Source: Pseudomonas karstica (GTDB lineage: Bacteria > Pseudomonadota > Gammaproteobacteria > Pseudomonadales > Pseudomonadaceae). Taken from it: a stretch of DNA of 64,000 bases. The position numbers were made by a program, and so were the translations under genes. Positions 51,103 to 59,844 of this stretch are shown here, one piece after another (position 1 is the stretch's first letter; each line of letters begins with the position of its first letter). The DNA lies in contig NZ_WLYI01000028.1 in assembly GCF_009707515.1 (NCBI RefSeq), forward strand, positions 27,294 through 91,293. The letters are read 5' to 3'. A model generated the notes under the pieces. The model was not told the origin of the DNA. It saw nothing but the letters and a program-made list of their open reading frames with translations, and did no database searches.

Positions 51103-52074
51103 ATGAATTTCAAACGCACCTTGCTGGCCGCTGCACTCCCTCTCACCTTGGTGCTGGCGAATGCCGCCCAGGCGCTGGAAATAAAATTTGCCGAGATCCA
51201 TCCTGCCGGCTACCCCACCGTGGTGGCCGAGGAGCAATTGGGCAAAACCCTGGAAAAAGCCAGCAACGGCGAACTGACGTTCAAAATGTTCGCCGGCGGT
51301 GTGCTCGGCTCTGAAAAGGAAGTGATCGAACAGGTCCAGGTCGGCGCACTCCAGATGACCCGGGTCAGCCTGGGCATCGTCGGGCCGGTGGTGCCGGATG
51401 TGAACGTATTCAATATGCCATTCGTGTTCCGTGACCAGGCGCACATGCGCAAGATCATCGACGGCGAAATCGGCGATGAAATCCTCGACAAGATCACCGA
51501 CTCCGAATTCGGCCTGGTGGCCCTGGCCTGGATGGATGGCGGCACGCGTAACCTCTATACCAAGAAGCCGGTGCGCAAGCTTGAAGACCTCAAGGGCATG
51601 AAAATTCGCGTGCAGGGCAATCCGCTGTTTATCGACACCATCAATGCCATGGGCGGCAACGGTATTGCCATGGACACTGGCGAGATCTTCAGCGCCTTGC
51701 AGACCGGGGTGATTGACGGCGCGGAAAACAATCCGCCGACCCTGCTGGAGCACAATCACTACCAGAGCACCAAGTTCTACACCCTGACCGAACACCTGAT
51801 CCTGCCCGAGCCTATCGTGATGTCGAAAATCACCTGGGAAAAACTCACCCCCGAGCAACAGGAGCTGGTGAAAAAAACCGCCAAGGCCGCGCAGGCCGAA
51901 GAACGTATCTTGTGGGACGCCAAGTCCGCCAGCAGCGAAGCCAAGCTAAAGGCCGCCGGGGTCGAATTCATCACCGTCGACAAAAAGCCCTTCTATGACG
52001 CTACCGCTTCGGTACGTGCCAAGTACGGCGCGCCTTTCGCCGACATGATCAAGCGCATCAACGCCGTTCAATAA
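51103..52074 (+). CDS. TRAP transporter substrate-binding protein (DctP family)
   Basis: A 323-residue periplasmic binding protein. The signal peptide ends AAQA. The conserved ligand-binding region GMKIRVQGNPLFIDTINAMGG contains the family arginine that clamps the substrate carboxylate. With DctQ and DctM it forms a sodium-driven importer. The cluster suggests a uronate substrate; relatives bind glucuronate and galacturonate. GGAG lies 8 bases before the ATG at 51103. Confidence 0.93.
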   Translation: MNFKRTLLAAALPLTLVLANAAQALEIKFAEIHPAGYPTVVAEEQLGKTLEKASNGELTFKMFAGGVLGSEKEVIEQVQVGALQMTRVSLGIVGPVVPDVNVFNMPFVFRDQAHMRKIIDGEIGDEILDKITDSEFGLVALAWMDGGTRNLYTKKPVRKLEDLKGMKIRVQGNPLFIDTINAMGGNGIAMDTGEIFSALQTGVIDGAENNPPTLLEHNHYQSTKFYTLTEHLILPEPIVMSKITWEKLTPEQQELVKKTAKAAQAEERILWDAKSASSEAKLKAAGVEFITVDKKPFYDATASVRAKYGAPFADMIKRINAVQ

Positions 52075-52151
52075 CTTTTCCCGCCTCTCGCAAAAGGCCC
52101 GGCGCGCTCGACTGCCCATACAGTCATCCGCGCCCGGTTACGGTGAACGCC

Positions 52152-52679
52152 ATGAAGAATTTACTGCTGCGCATCAACGACCGCATCTACATGACCTGCA
52201 TCTGGGTCGCCGGCCTCTCGGTACTCGGGGTCGCGCTTATCATCCCTTGGGGCATCTTCGCCCGCTACATTCTCGGCACCGGCTCCAGCTGGCCGGAGCC
52301 CACCGCGATTTTGCTAATGCTGGTGTTCACCTTCGTCGGCGCGGCCGCCAGCTACCGTGCGGGAGCGCACATGTCGGTGGCCATGATCACTGACCGTCTG
52401 CCTCCCCGACAACGTCAACTGGCCGGAATTGTTTCCCAATTGCTGATGGGCACCATCTGCCTGTTCATGACTATTTGGGGCACCAAACTGTGCCTGTCCA
52501 CCTGGAACCAGTTCATGAGCGCCATCCCGACGCTGCGAGTGGGCATTACCTATATGCCGATCCCGATTGGCGGGCTGCTGACGCTAGTGTTTGTTCTGGA
52601 AAAACTCCTGCTGGGTGACCAAAGCAACCGCCGTGTGGTGCGTTTCGACCTGGTTGAAGAAAACGAAGGGGCTGCCTGA
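52152..52679 (+). CDS. TRAP transporter small permease (DctQ family)
   Basis: A 175-residue four-helix inner-membrane subunit. Conserved features are WGIFARYILGTGSSWPEPTA and FVGAAASYRAGAHMSV. It pairs with the large permease, whose ATG follows the stop with no gap. The ATG at 52152 is chosen; a GTG three codons earlier (52143) is possible. No strong ribosome site is seen for either. Confidence 0.9.
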   Translation: MKNLLLRINDRIYMTCIWVAGLSVLGVALIIPWGIFARYILGTGSSWPEPTAILLMLVFTFVGAAASYRAGAHMSVAMITDRLPPRQRQLAGIVSQLLMGTICLFMTIWGTKLCLSTWNQFMSAIPTLRVGITYMPIPIGGLLTLVFVLEKLLLGDQSNRRVVRFDLVEENEGAA

Positions 52680-53960
52680 ATGGACGCATTGATTTTGCTG
52701 GGCAGCTTTGTCGCCTTGATTCTGATCGGCATGCCGGTGGCCTATGCCCTGGGGTTTTCAGCGCTGATCGGTGCATGGTGGATCGACATCCCGTTCCAGG
52801 CCCTGATGATTCAAGTGGCCGGCGGGGTGAACAAGTTTTCGCTGATGGCGATCCCGTTCTTTGTCCTGGCCGGGGCGATCATGGCCGAAGGTGGTATGTC
52901 CCGCCGACTGGTGGCGTTCGCCGGGGTGCTGGTAGGGTTTGTGCGGGGTGGTTTGTCGTTGGTGAACATCATGGCCTCGACCTTCTTTGGTGCGATCTCC
53001 GGCTCATCGGTGGCCGACACCGCTTCCGTGGGCTCCGTATTGATTCCGGAAATGGAGCGCCAGGGTTACCCCCGGGAATTCGCCACCGCCGTGACCGTCA
53101 GCGGCTCGGTGCAAGCGCTGTTGACGCCACCGAGCCACAACTCGGTGCTCTACTCCCTGGCCGCGGGCGGTACCGTTTCCATTGCCTCGCTATTCATGGC
53201 CGGGGTGGTTCCCGGTTTGCTGATGAGCGCGTGCCTGATGGTGTTGTGCCTGATCTTCGCGAAAAAACGCAACTACCCCAAGGGCGAAGTCATCCCCTTG
53301 AAGCAGGCGCTGAAAATCTGCGCTGATGCGCTGTGGGGCCTGATGGCCATGGTGATTATCCTCGGCGGCATCCTCTCGGGCATCTTCACCGCCACCGAGT
53401 CGGCGGCGATTGCGGTGCTGTGGGCGTTCTTCGTGACCATGTTCATCTACCGCGACTACAAATGGAGCGAGCTGCCGAAATTGATGCACCGCACGGTACG
53501 GACCATTTCCATCGTGATGATCCTGATCGCCTTCGCTGCCAGCTTCGGCTACATCATGACCCTGATGCAGATCCCGTCGAAAATCACCACGATGTTCCTG
53601 ACCCTCTCGGACAACCGCTATGTGATCTTGATGTGCATCAATGTCATGCTGCTGTTGCTGGGTACCGTGATGGACATGGCGCCGTTGATCCTGATCCTCA
53701 CGCCCATCCTGATGCCGGTGATCCTTGGCATCGGCGTCGACCCGGTGCACTTCGGCATGATCATGCTGGTGAACCTGGGGATCGGCCTGATCACCCCGCC
53801 TGTGGGTGCGGTGCTGTTTGTGGGGGCGGCAGTAGGCAAGGTCAGCATTGAAAAAACGGTTAAATCCCTGCTGCCGTTCTATGCCGTGCTGTTTCTGGTG
53901 TTGATCGCGGTGACCTACATTCCAGCGCTGTCGTTGTGGTTACCTGGGCTGGTGTTATAA
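52680..53960 (+). CDS. TRAP transporter large permease (DctM family)
   Basis: A 426-residue inner-membrane subunit with about 12 segments, the sodium-coupled translocation channel of the TRAP importer. Diagnostic are FGAISGSSVADTASVGSVLIPEM and the TPPSHNSVLYSLAAGG loop. It starts immediately after the DctQ stop. The last gene of the operon, an aldose epimerase, starts 6 bases after its stop. Confidence 0.94.
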   Translation: MDALILLGSFVALILIGMPVAYALGFSALIGAWWIDIPFQALMIQVAGGVNKFSLMAIPFFVLAGAIMAEGGMSRRLVAFAGVLVGFVRGGLSLVNIMASTFFGAISGSSVADTASVGSVLIPEMERQGYPREFATAVTVSGSVQALLTPPSHNSVLYSLAAGGTVSIASLFMAGVVPGLLMSACLMVLCLIFAKKRNYPKGEVIPLKQALKICADALWGLMAMVIILGGILSGIFTATESAAIAVLWAFFVTMFIYRDYKWSELPKLMHRTVRTISIVMILIAFAASFGYIMTLMQIPSKITTMFLTLSDNRYVILMCINVMLLLLGTVMDMAPLILILTPILMPVILGIGVDPVHFGMIMLVNLGIGLITPPVGAVLFVGAAVGKVSIEKTVKSLLPFYAVLFLVLIAVTYIPALSLWLPGLVL

Positions 53961-53966
53961 AACCCC

Positions 53967-54836
53967 ATGACCTTGAACATCCTTGAACTCAAAGATGCAT
54001 TGACCCACCTGACGCTGGCCCCGGCGTTGGGCGCCAGTATCGTCAACTGGACGCTACGTGGCAGCGGCCAACCGCTGCTGCGCCACAGCGATCAACAAGC
54101 ACTCGACAGCGGATTGCCAGGCAAGCTCGCCGGCTTTCCCCTGGCCCCCTGGTCGAACCGAATTGCCGGAGGTGGTTTCGACAACCCTGATGGCTGGTTG
54201 GCATTGCAGGCCAACAGCCTCACCGATCCCCTGCCGATTCATGGCAGCGCCTGGCAACAGGCATGGCAAGTGGTCAGCCAGTCAGTGGATGAGGTCGTGC
54301 TGCAACTGGACAGCAGTACGCCATTCGCTTATCGCGCCGAGCAGCGATTTCAGTTGCAAGACGGCCAGTTAAACATTGCACTGCGTGTCACCCACCTTGC
54401 CGAACACGCGGCGTGGCATGGGCTGGGGCTGCATCCGTACCTGCCACGCCGGCCAGGCACGCGGCTGCAAGCCAAGGCTGGGCAGGTGTGGAGGTGTGAT
54501 CAAACAAAACTGCCGACGGAGCTGGGTCCGGTACCTGCCGACTGGGACTTTCAGCAGCCCAAGGCCTTGCCTGAAACCTTGGTAGACAATGGTTTTTGCC
54601 AGTGGGACGGGCATTGCCTGATCCAGCAACCGGAGCTGGGGTATGAATTGGAGTGCCGGGCGACGGGGAGCAACTACTACTTGCTGTACTGCCCGCCGGG
54701 GTTGGACTTTTTCTGCATTGAACCGGTGAGTCATCCGGTGAATGCTCATCATATGCCTGGCAGGCCAGGGTTGCGTTTGTTGACGCAGGGCCAATCGGTT
54801 GAACTGGGCTTGAGCCTGCAATACAAAGCCCTGTAG
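53967..54836 (+). CDS. Aldose 1-epimerase family protein
   Basis: A 289-residue galactose-mutarotase-fold protein. Features are the GFPLAPWSNRIAGG motif (Asn-Arg), GLGLHPYL (His) and the C-terminal FFCIEPVSHPVNA (catalytic Glu). It probably interconverts anomers of the imported uronic acid so that dehydrogenase and transporter work at full speed. Its TAG stop lies within a REPIN-like repeat that begins at 54833. Confidence 0.87.
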   Translation: MTLNILELKDALTHLTLAPALGASIVNWTLRGSGQPLLRHSDQQALDSGLPGKLAGFPLAPWSNRIAGGGFDNPDGWLALQANSLTDPLPIHGSAWQQAWQVVSQSVDEVVLQLDSSTPFAYRAEQRFQLQDGQLNIALRVTHLAEHAAWHGLGLHPYLPRRPGTRLQAKAGQVWRCDQTKLPTELGPVPADWDFQQPKALPETLVDNGFCQWDGHCLIQQPELGYELECRATGSNYYLLYCPPGLDFFCIEPVSHPVNAHHMPGRPGLRLLTQGQSVELGLSLQYKAL

Positions 54837-54934
54837 CCGCTGTCGAGGCACGAGGCTGCAATGCGGGTCTGCAGGACCGCCCTCGGGGGTCGCTTCGCAA
54901 CCCATCGCAGCCTCGTACCTCGGCAGCGGCTATA
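54833..54934. repeat. REPIN-like repeat overlapping the epimerase stop codon
   Basis: TGTAGCCGCTGTCGAGGCAC (54833-54852, continuing GAGGCTGC) is inverted at 54907-54934 with three mismatches. Same family as 45660-45773. It lies between convergent genes and ends 4 bases before the HlyD stop. Confidence 0.82.
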
Positions 54935-54938
54935 CGTC

Positions 54939-56084
54939 TCAGGGCGGCGTGTTCTTGAGCCGACCCGCCGTATCAATACTCACCACCACCGACAATCCCG
55001 GCCGCAGCCGCTCGCTCTGTTCCTGGCCTGGGTCCACGGCAATGCGTACCGGCACCCGCTGGGCAATCTTGACGAAGTTACCCGTGGCGTTGTCTGCCTG
55101 CAGCAGGCTGAACTGCGAACCGGTGGCCGGGGAAATGCGCTGCACGGTGCCGTGAAACTTGCGATGGTCAAGGGCATCAACAGTAAAGCTCACCGGTTGG
55201 CCGACCTGCACATTGGCCATCTGGGTCTCTTTCATATTGGCAATCACCCACAATTGGTTCGGCACCAATGCCATCAATTGCGCGCCAGAGTTGACGTAAG
55301 CTCCCAGGCGCACACCTATCTGCCCCAGTTGCCCATCCCGTGGGGCGATGACCCGGGTGTTGGAGAGGTCGATCCGCGCCAGCTCCACCGCCGCATCGGC
55401 ATTGGCTACCGCCGCTTCCAGGGAGCCACGGTTGACGATCACGGTCTGCAAATCCTGGCGGGCGATTTCCAGGTTGGCCTGGGCCTGGGCCACGGCAGCG
55501 ATAGTCTGCGCGCTGGCCGCACGCGTCACATCCAGCTCACGCCTAGAGACCGATCCATCACTGATCAGCTCTTCATTGCGACGCAAGTCAGCGGTGCTTT
55601 TGCGGGCCTGGGCCTGACTGTCGGCCAGCGCCGCTTGACGCAGCTTGATGGTCGCCTCGGCACTGTTGCGTTGCTGCACCACGTTAGCCAGGGACGCCTG
55701 TTGCACGGCCTGTTGCGCCTGGGCCTGGTCCAGGCGCTGCTTGTAAATGCGGTCATCCAGGCGCACCAGCAGATCCCCGGCCTTGACGTACTGGAAGTCC
55801 TGTACCGGCACTTCATACACATAGCCGCTGAGTTGCGGGCCGATGATCGTCACCTGGCCACGCACCAGGGCGTTTTCGGTGGTTTCCACGGCGCTGCTGA
55901 ACGGCGGCAATTGCCAGGCGTACAACACGATCAGGACGCCGATGATGGCAATCGCGGCAAAACCCAGCGACGAGATGATCCGCACCCGCAGGGAACGTGG
56001 CTCGCTGGCCGGGATGCTCGGCGGTGCAGTGCCCTCAGGGGTGGCGGCGATGGCGTGGGTAGTCGTAGTGGTCGGTTCGGTCAT
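54939..56084 (-). CDS. HlyD/EmrA-type membrane fusion protein
   Basis: A 381-residue periplasmic adaptor for a multidrug pump. One membrane segment is at about residues 36-58 (ISSLGFAAIAIIGVLIVLYAW). A lipoyl-like domain, a long coiled-coil hairpin rich in Ala/Gln (about residues 115-225) and beta-barrel follow. It overlaps the upstream MFS gene by ATGA. No outer-membrane TolC-like gene is adjacent, so a shared TolC homologue is expected to complete the pump. Confidence 0.9.
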   Translation of the reverse strand: MTEPTTTTTHAIAATPEGTAPPSIPASEPRSLRVRIISSLGFAAIAIIGVLIVLYAWQLPPFSSAVETTENALVRGQVTIIGPQLSGYVYEVPVQDFQYVKAGDLLVRLDDRIYKQRLDQAQAQQAVQQASLANVVQQRNSAEATIKLRQAALADSQAQARKSTADLRRNEELISDGSVSRRELDVTRAASAQTIAAVAQAQANLEIARQDLQTVIVNRGSLEAAVANADAAVELARIDLSNTRVIAPRDGQLGQIGVRLGAYVNSGAQLMALVPNQLWVIANMKETQMANVQVGQPVSFTVDALDHRKFHGTVQRISPATGSQFSLLQADNATGNFVKIAQRVPVRIAVDPGQEQSERLRPGLSVVVSIDTAGRLKNTPP

Positions 56085-57754
56085 GAAGAAAGTGCACCGC
56101 TGGGTTGAACAGGAGGGGTCACGCTGGATGAGGCAGCACTGTTGGCTGCTTTAGTGGTGCTTATCAGCCAAAGGCTGCGGATAAAGATCCAGATCATGGT
56201 CAGCACGGCGATCACCGCGATCAGCATGAACACATCGTTATAAGCCATCACATTGGCTTCACGGGTGGCGGCCGTGGCCAGGCTACGAATACCCATCAGG
56301 TTGCGCAGCTCCGGGTCGGCCATCACCGAACCGTAGGCCGTGCCGCCGCTCTGTACCCGAGCAGCCACCAGGGGGTCCATCAAGGTCAGGTGTTCGACAA
56401 TCATGCTGGAGTGGAACTTCTCCCGCACGACCTGGAATGTGCCGAGCAGCGCCGCGCCAATCAGGCCCCCCAGGCTCTGGCAAATCCCGAACATCACGGA
56501 AAAACTCACCAGGTTCCGGGGGTTGGCCAGCACGTTGCGAGCGCCCAGGACCATGGTCGGGCCAAGAAAGAACGTACCGCCGAAGCCTAGCAGGAACTGG
56601 CTGATGTACATATTCTGCGGCCGGGTGAGGTTACTGGAGAAGCTGTCCATCACCGCCCCCACAGCCATCATCGCCAAAGAGATAATCAACGGCATCAGCA
56701 GGTGCGCCGGGTTGATGGTCAGGGCGCTGGTGAACAGGCCGGCAATCGCCCCCAGCAACATGATCAGGTACAGGGTACGCATCTGCTCGCTGCTCATGTT
56801 CAATGCCTGAAGGAACCCCACCGCGCCGGTGGACTGTTCCGACAACACCATGCGAATCAGGATTACCGCCAACGCCAGGCGAATCATCGTCCCACTGCCC
56901 AGCCAGCGCGTCATCAGCATAGGGTTGCTGCGGTTATGTTCAATCGCCAACCCGGCCATGATCAGCACCAGCGAACAGGCTGAGGCGACGCCGATCCACG
57001 GCGCTTCCAGCCACCAGTCGATCCGGCCCAGGGACAGCACCGCACAGAGCAGCGCCACACCGCTGGCCAATAGGGTGAAGGTCAGGAAATCGAGCTTTTC
57101 AAAGGTCTTGAAACGGTCACCTGGCGGCAACTTGAGCAGGAATACGCAGCCCAGGCACGTCAGCGCCATACCCAGTTCAAACAGATACAAGCCGCGCCAT
57201 TCTGCGATCTGCAGCAAGTCTTCAGAAAACAGCCGGGCCAGGGGCAAGGCCAATTGAGCGGTCCCGAGCCCCAACACCAAGGATTTCAAGCGCCACTTTG
57301 GCGGGAAGGCCTGAATCATGTAGTACAAACCCAGGGAGCTGAGAGCCGCACCCACCATGCCGTGGGCTGCCCGCACGGCAATCGCCGAGTTGAGGTCGTT
57401 GACGAACAAATGGCCAAAGGTCACCAGGGCATAGAGCACCAGGAACACTTCGGTAAACGCCCGCAGGCCGAACTGCTGGCGGAACTTCACCAGCAACAGG
57501 TTCATCGAGACGTTGGTCATGACATAAGCGGCGGGCAGCCAGGCCATTTCCGCCGAGGTAGCGCCCAACGCACCTTGCAGGTAAGGCAGGTTGGCGATTA
57601 CCAAGGCGTTGCCCAAGCCGCCAGTGATTGCCACCAACGCCCCAACCAACGCATAGGCCCAGCGTTTGTGGGTGGGGTGCCAAGGCGTCGACGGCGAACC
57701 CGGCAAACTCGGTCGCTCATGGGGTTGCCAGGCGCGTGGGGTGTATTTGTCCAT
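56081..57754 (-). CDS. DHA2-family MFS efflux transporter (EmrB-like)
   Basis: A 557-residue inner-membrane protein with about 14 hydrophobic segments, typical of DHA2 drug:proton antiporters. The start segment WAYALVGALVAITGGLGNALVIANLPYLQGALGATSAE matches the EmrB/FarB-like branch in general pattern. It is co-translated with the EmrA-type adaptor. The ATG at 57754 is preferred over an in-frame start at 57796. It is divergent from the PvdE-like exporter; no dedicated regulator is adjacent. Confidence 0.88.
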   Translation of the reverse strand: MDKYTPRAWQPHERPSLPGSPSTPWHPTHKRWAYALVGALVAITGGLGNALVIANLPYLQGALGATSAEMAWLPAAYVMTNVSMNLLLVKFRQQFGLRAFTEVFLVLYALVTFGHLFVNDLNSAIAVRAAHGMVGAALSSLGLYYMIQAFPPKWRLKSLVLGLGTAQLALPLARLFSEDLLQIAEWRGLYLFELGMALTCLGCVFLLKLPPGDRFKTFEKLDFLTFTLLASGVALLCAVLSLGRIDWWLEAPWIGVASACSLVLIMAGLAIEHNRSNPMLMTRWLGSGTMIRLALAVILIRMVLSEQSTGAVGFLQALNMSSEQMRTLYLIMLLGAIAGLFTSALTINPAHLLMPLIISLAMMAVGAVMDSFSSNLTRPQNMYISQFLLGFGGTFFLGPTMVLGARNVLANPRNLVSFSVMFGICQSLGGLIGAALLGTFQVVREKFHSSMIVEHLTLMDPLVAARVQSGGTAYGSVMADPELRNLMGIRSLATAATREANVMAYNDVFMLIAVIAVLTMIWIFIRSLWLISTTKAANSAASSSVTPPVQPSGALSS

Positions 57755-58076
57755 TCGGTGACCTTGATGACCGACGCACAAGGCCGGTAAAACCATTACT
57801 CAAGGCGTAGTAAACCTGAGCAGCGCTCATCTTGCCATGACGCAAAGCGAAATCGCGGCAATAACCACAGGGAAACAGGAACTGGCGTAGCCGTTGCCGA
57901 GCCCGCCACCAGATCAGCCCCCGCTAAATAACTGCGCCCCCCGCTCGTTCTTTGGTTAACCGCCTCGATACCCCTCGAAGCCTGCACTGTGCGCCCGGCC
58001 CACCGTCTATCGCTGACACACGCCGCGCCCAGCACTGCCTTGTGCTCACCCCCCCAGCCTGAAACGGGAGACTTGA
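57755..58076. other. Divergent region between the MFS and PvdE-like genes
   Basis: About 320 bases, GC-rich, without a convincing gene. It must hold the promoters of the efflux operon and of the ABC exporter. No Fur-box-like or strong sigma-70 motif was recognised. Confidence 0.5.
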
Positions 58077-59726
58077 ATGTCCAGCAAACCTCGCGGCGCC
58101 GTCAGCGAACTTTTCGGCCTGCTCAAACCCTTTTGGCCCCTGGTGGCGCTGTCCATCGCCCTGGGCATGGTCGGTGGCCTCAGCGTCACGGCGCTGCTGG
58201 CGACGATCAATAACGCGCTGCACTCCGACGCCGGCCTGACACAGGCCGTGGTGCTGCTGTTTGCCGGCCTGTGTTTGCTGGCCCTGGCCAGCTCGATCTT
58301 CTCCGACATCGGCACCAACTATGTCGGCCAACACATCATTGCCAAGCTGCGCCGGGAACTGGGGGAAAAGGTGCTCGCCGCGCCCATCGACCAGATCGAA
58401 CGCTACCGCAGCCACCGGCTGATCCCGGTGCTGACCCACGATGTCGACACCATCAGCGACTTCGCCTTTGCCTTCGCGCCCCTGGCCATTTCATTGACGG
58501 TGACCCTTGGCTGCCTGGGCTATTTGGCCATGCTGTCGTGGCCCATGTTCCTGATGATGCTGGTGGCGATCGTGATTGGCACCGTCGTGCAGTTCATCGC
58601 CCGCTCCCGAGGCATGCAGGGCTTCGAGTCGGCGCGGGAAGCCGAGGATGAGTTGCAGAAAAACTACAGCGCCATCGCCGAAGGCGCCAAAGAATTGCGC
58701 ATCCATCGTCCACGCCGCCAGCGCATGTTCGTCAACGGCATCCAGAACACCGCCAACCGCATCTGCGCCACCCAGATCCGCTCCATCAACACCTTCGTGA
58801 TTGCCAAGGCCTTTGGCTCGATGCTGTTCTTCGTGGTGATCGGCCTGGCCCTGGCCATGCAATCGTTCTGGCCCAGCGGCGATAAAACCGTGATGAGCGG
58901 CTTCGTGCTGGTGCTGCTGTACATGAAGGGCCCGCTGGAACACCTGATCAGTACCCTGCCGATCGTCAGCAAGGCGCAGATCGCTTTCCGGCGCATTGCC
59001 GAACTGTCGAAACAATTTTCCTCTCCCGAGCCGCACTTGCTGCTCAGTGATTGCGGCGCTGCCGCGCCGGCGGTACATAGCCTGGAACTGACCGACGTCA
59101 GCTACACCTTTCCCCGCGTCGAAGGCTTCGAGCCGTTCCACCTGGGCCCGGTGAACCTGCGGATCGAGCAAGGCGACATCACCTTTATCGTCGGTGAAAA
59201 CGGCTGCGGCAAGACCACCCTGATCAAGCTGCTACTCGGCCTGTACGCCCCGCAAAAAGGCAGCATCGAACTCAATGGCCAGGCCATCGTGGCGGCGAAC
59301 CGCGATGACTATCGCCAGTTGTTCACCACTATTTTCGCTGACTACTATTTGTTCGACGATGTGATCCAGGGCGACAAACCGATCCCGGCCGACGCCGACC
59401 GCTACCTCAAACGCCTGGAAATCGGCCACAAAGTCACCATCACCGACGGCGTGTTCAGCACCACCGACCTGTCCACCGGCCAGCGCAAGCGCCTGGCCCT
59501 GGTCAACGCCTGGCTGGAGGAACGCCCGGTGCTGGTGTTCGACGAATGGGCGGCCGACCAGGACCCAACCTTCCGACGCATTTTCTATACCGAACTGCTG
59601 CCCGACCTCAAGCGCCTGGGCAAGACCATCATCGTGATTTCCCACGACGACCGTTATTTCGATGTGGCCGACCAGATCGTGCGCATGGAAGCCGGCCGGG
59701 TCGCCACCGAACTGCAAACCGCTTGA
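58077..59726 (+). CDS. pvdE: Cyclic-peptide/siderophore ABC exporter (PvdE-like)
   Basis: A 549-residue half-transporter with fused membrane and ATPase domains. Six membrane segments lie in residues about 10-300. The nucleotide-binding domain (about 335-549) has Walker A GENGCGKTT, signature LSTGQRKRLAL and Walker B VLVFDEWAADQD. The length equals that of P. aeruginosa PvdE, which exports the pyoverdine precursor to the periplasm, and the next gene is an FpvA-like receptor as in that locus. CGGGAG sits 6 bases before the ATG. No pyoverdine synthetase genes follow, so the cargo is inferred. Confidence 0.83.
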   Translation: MSSKPRGAVSELFGLLKPFWPLVALSIALGMVGGLSVTALLATINNALHSDAGLTQAVVLLFAGLCLLALASSIFSDIGTNYVGQHIIAKLRRELGEKVLAAPIDQIERYRSHRLIPVLTHDVDTISDFAFAFAPLAISLTVTLGCLGYLAMLSWPMFLMMLVAIVIGTVVQFIARSRGMQGFESAREAEDELQKNYSAIAEGAKELRIHRPRRQRMFVNGIQNTANRICATQIRSINTFVIAKAFGSMLFFVVIGLALAMQSFWPSGDKTVMSGFVLVLLYMKGPLEHLISTLPIVSKAQIAFRRIAELSKQFSSPEPHLLLSDCGAAAPAVHSLELTDVSYTFPRVEGFEPFHLGPVNLRIEQGDITFIVGENGCGKTTLIKLLLGLYAPQKGSIELNGQAIVAANRDDYRQLFTTIFADYYLFDDVIQGDKPIPADADRYLKRLEIGHKVTITDGVFSTTDLSTGQRKRLALVNAWLEERPVLVFDEWAADQDPTFRRIFYTELLPDLKRLGKTIIVISHDDRYFDVADQIVRMEAGRVATELQTA

Positions 59727-59739
59727 AAACGCTGACCTG

Positions 59740-59772
59740 AAAACCGGATGTGAAATTTTTCTTTCCGGTTTT
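59740..59772 (+). terminator. Terminator after the PvdE-like gene
   Basis: AAAACCGGA (59740-59748) pairs with TCCGGTTTT (59764-59772). Suggests that the receptor gene is mainly transcribed from its own promoter. Confidence 0.7.
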
Positions 59773-59800
59773 CTGGGGGACCAACGTCTTATTGGTACTT

Positions 59801-59821
59801 AATACGAATCACTATCATTAG
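59801..59821. promoter_or_regulatory. Partial Fur-box-like sequence before the receptor gene
   Basis: The minus strand reads TAATGATAGTGATTCGTATT; about 11 of 16 positions match the Fur consensus core. It ends 24 bases before the ATG. Iron repression of the receptor is expected for the family. Confidence 0.5.
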
Positions 59822-59844
59822 ATAACGCCACCTAAGAGCCCATA

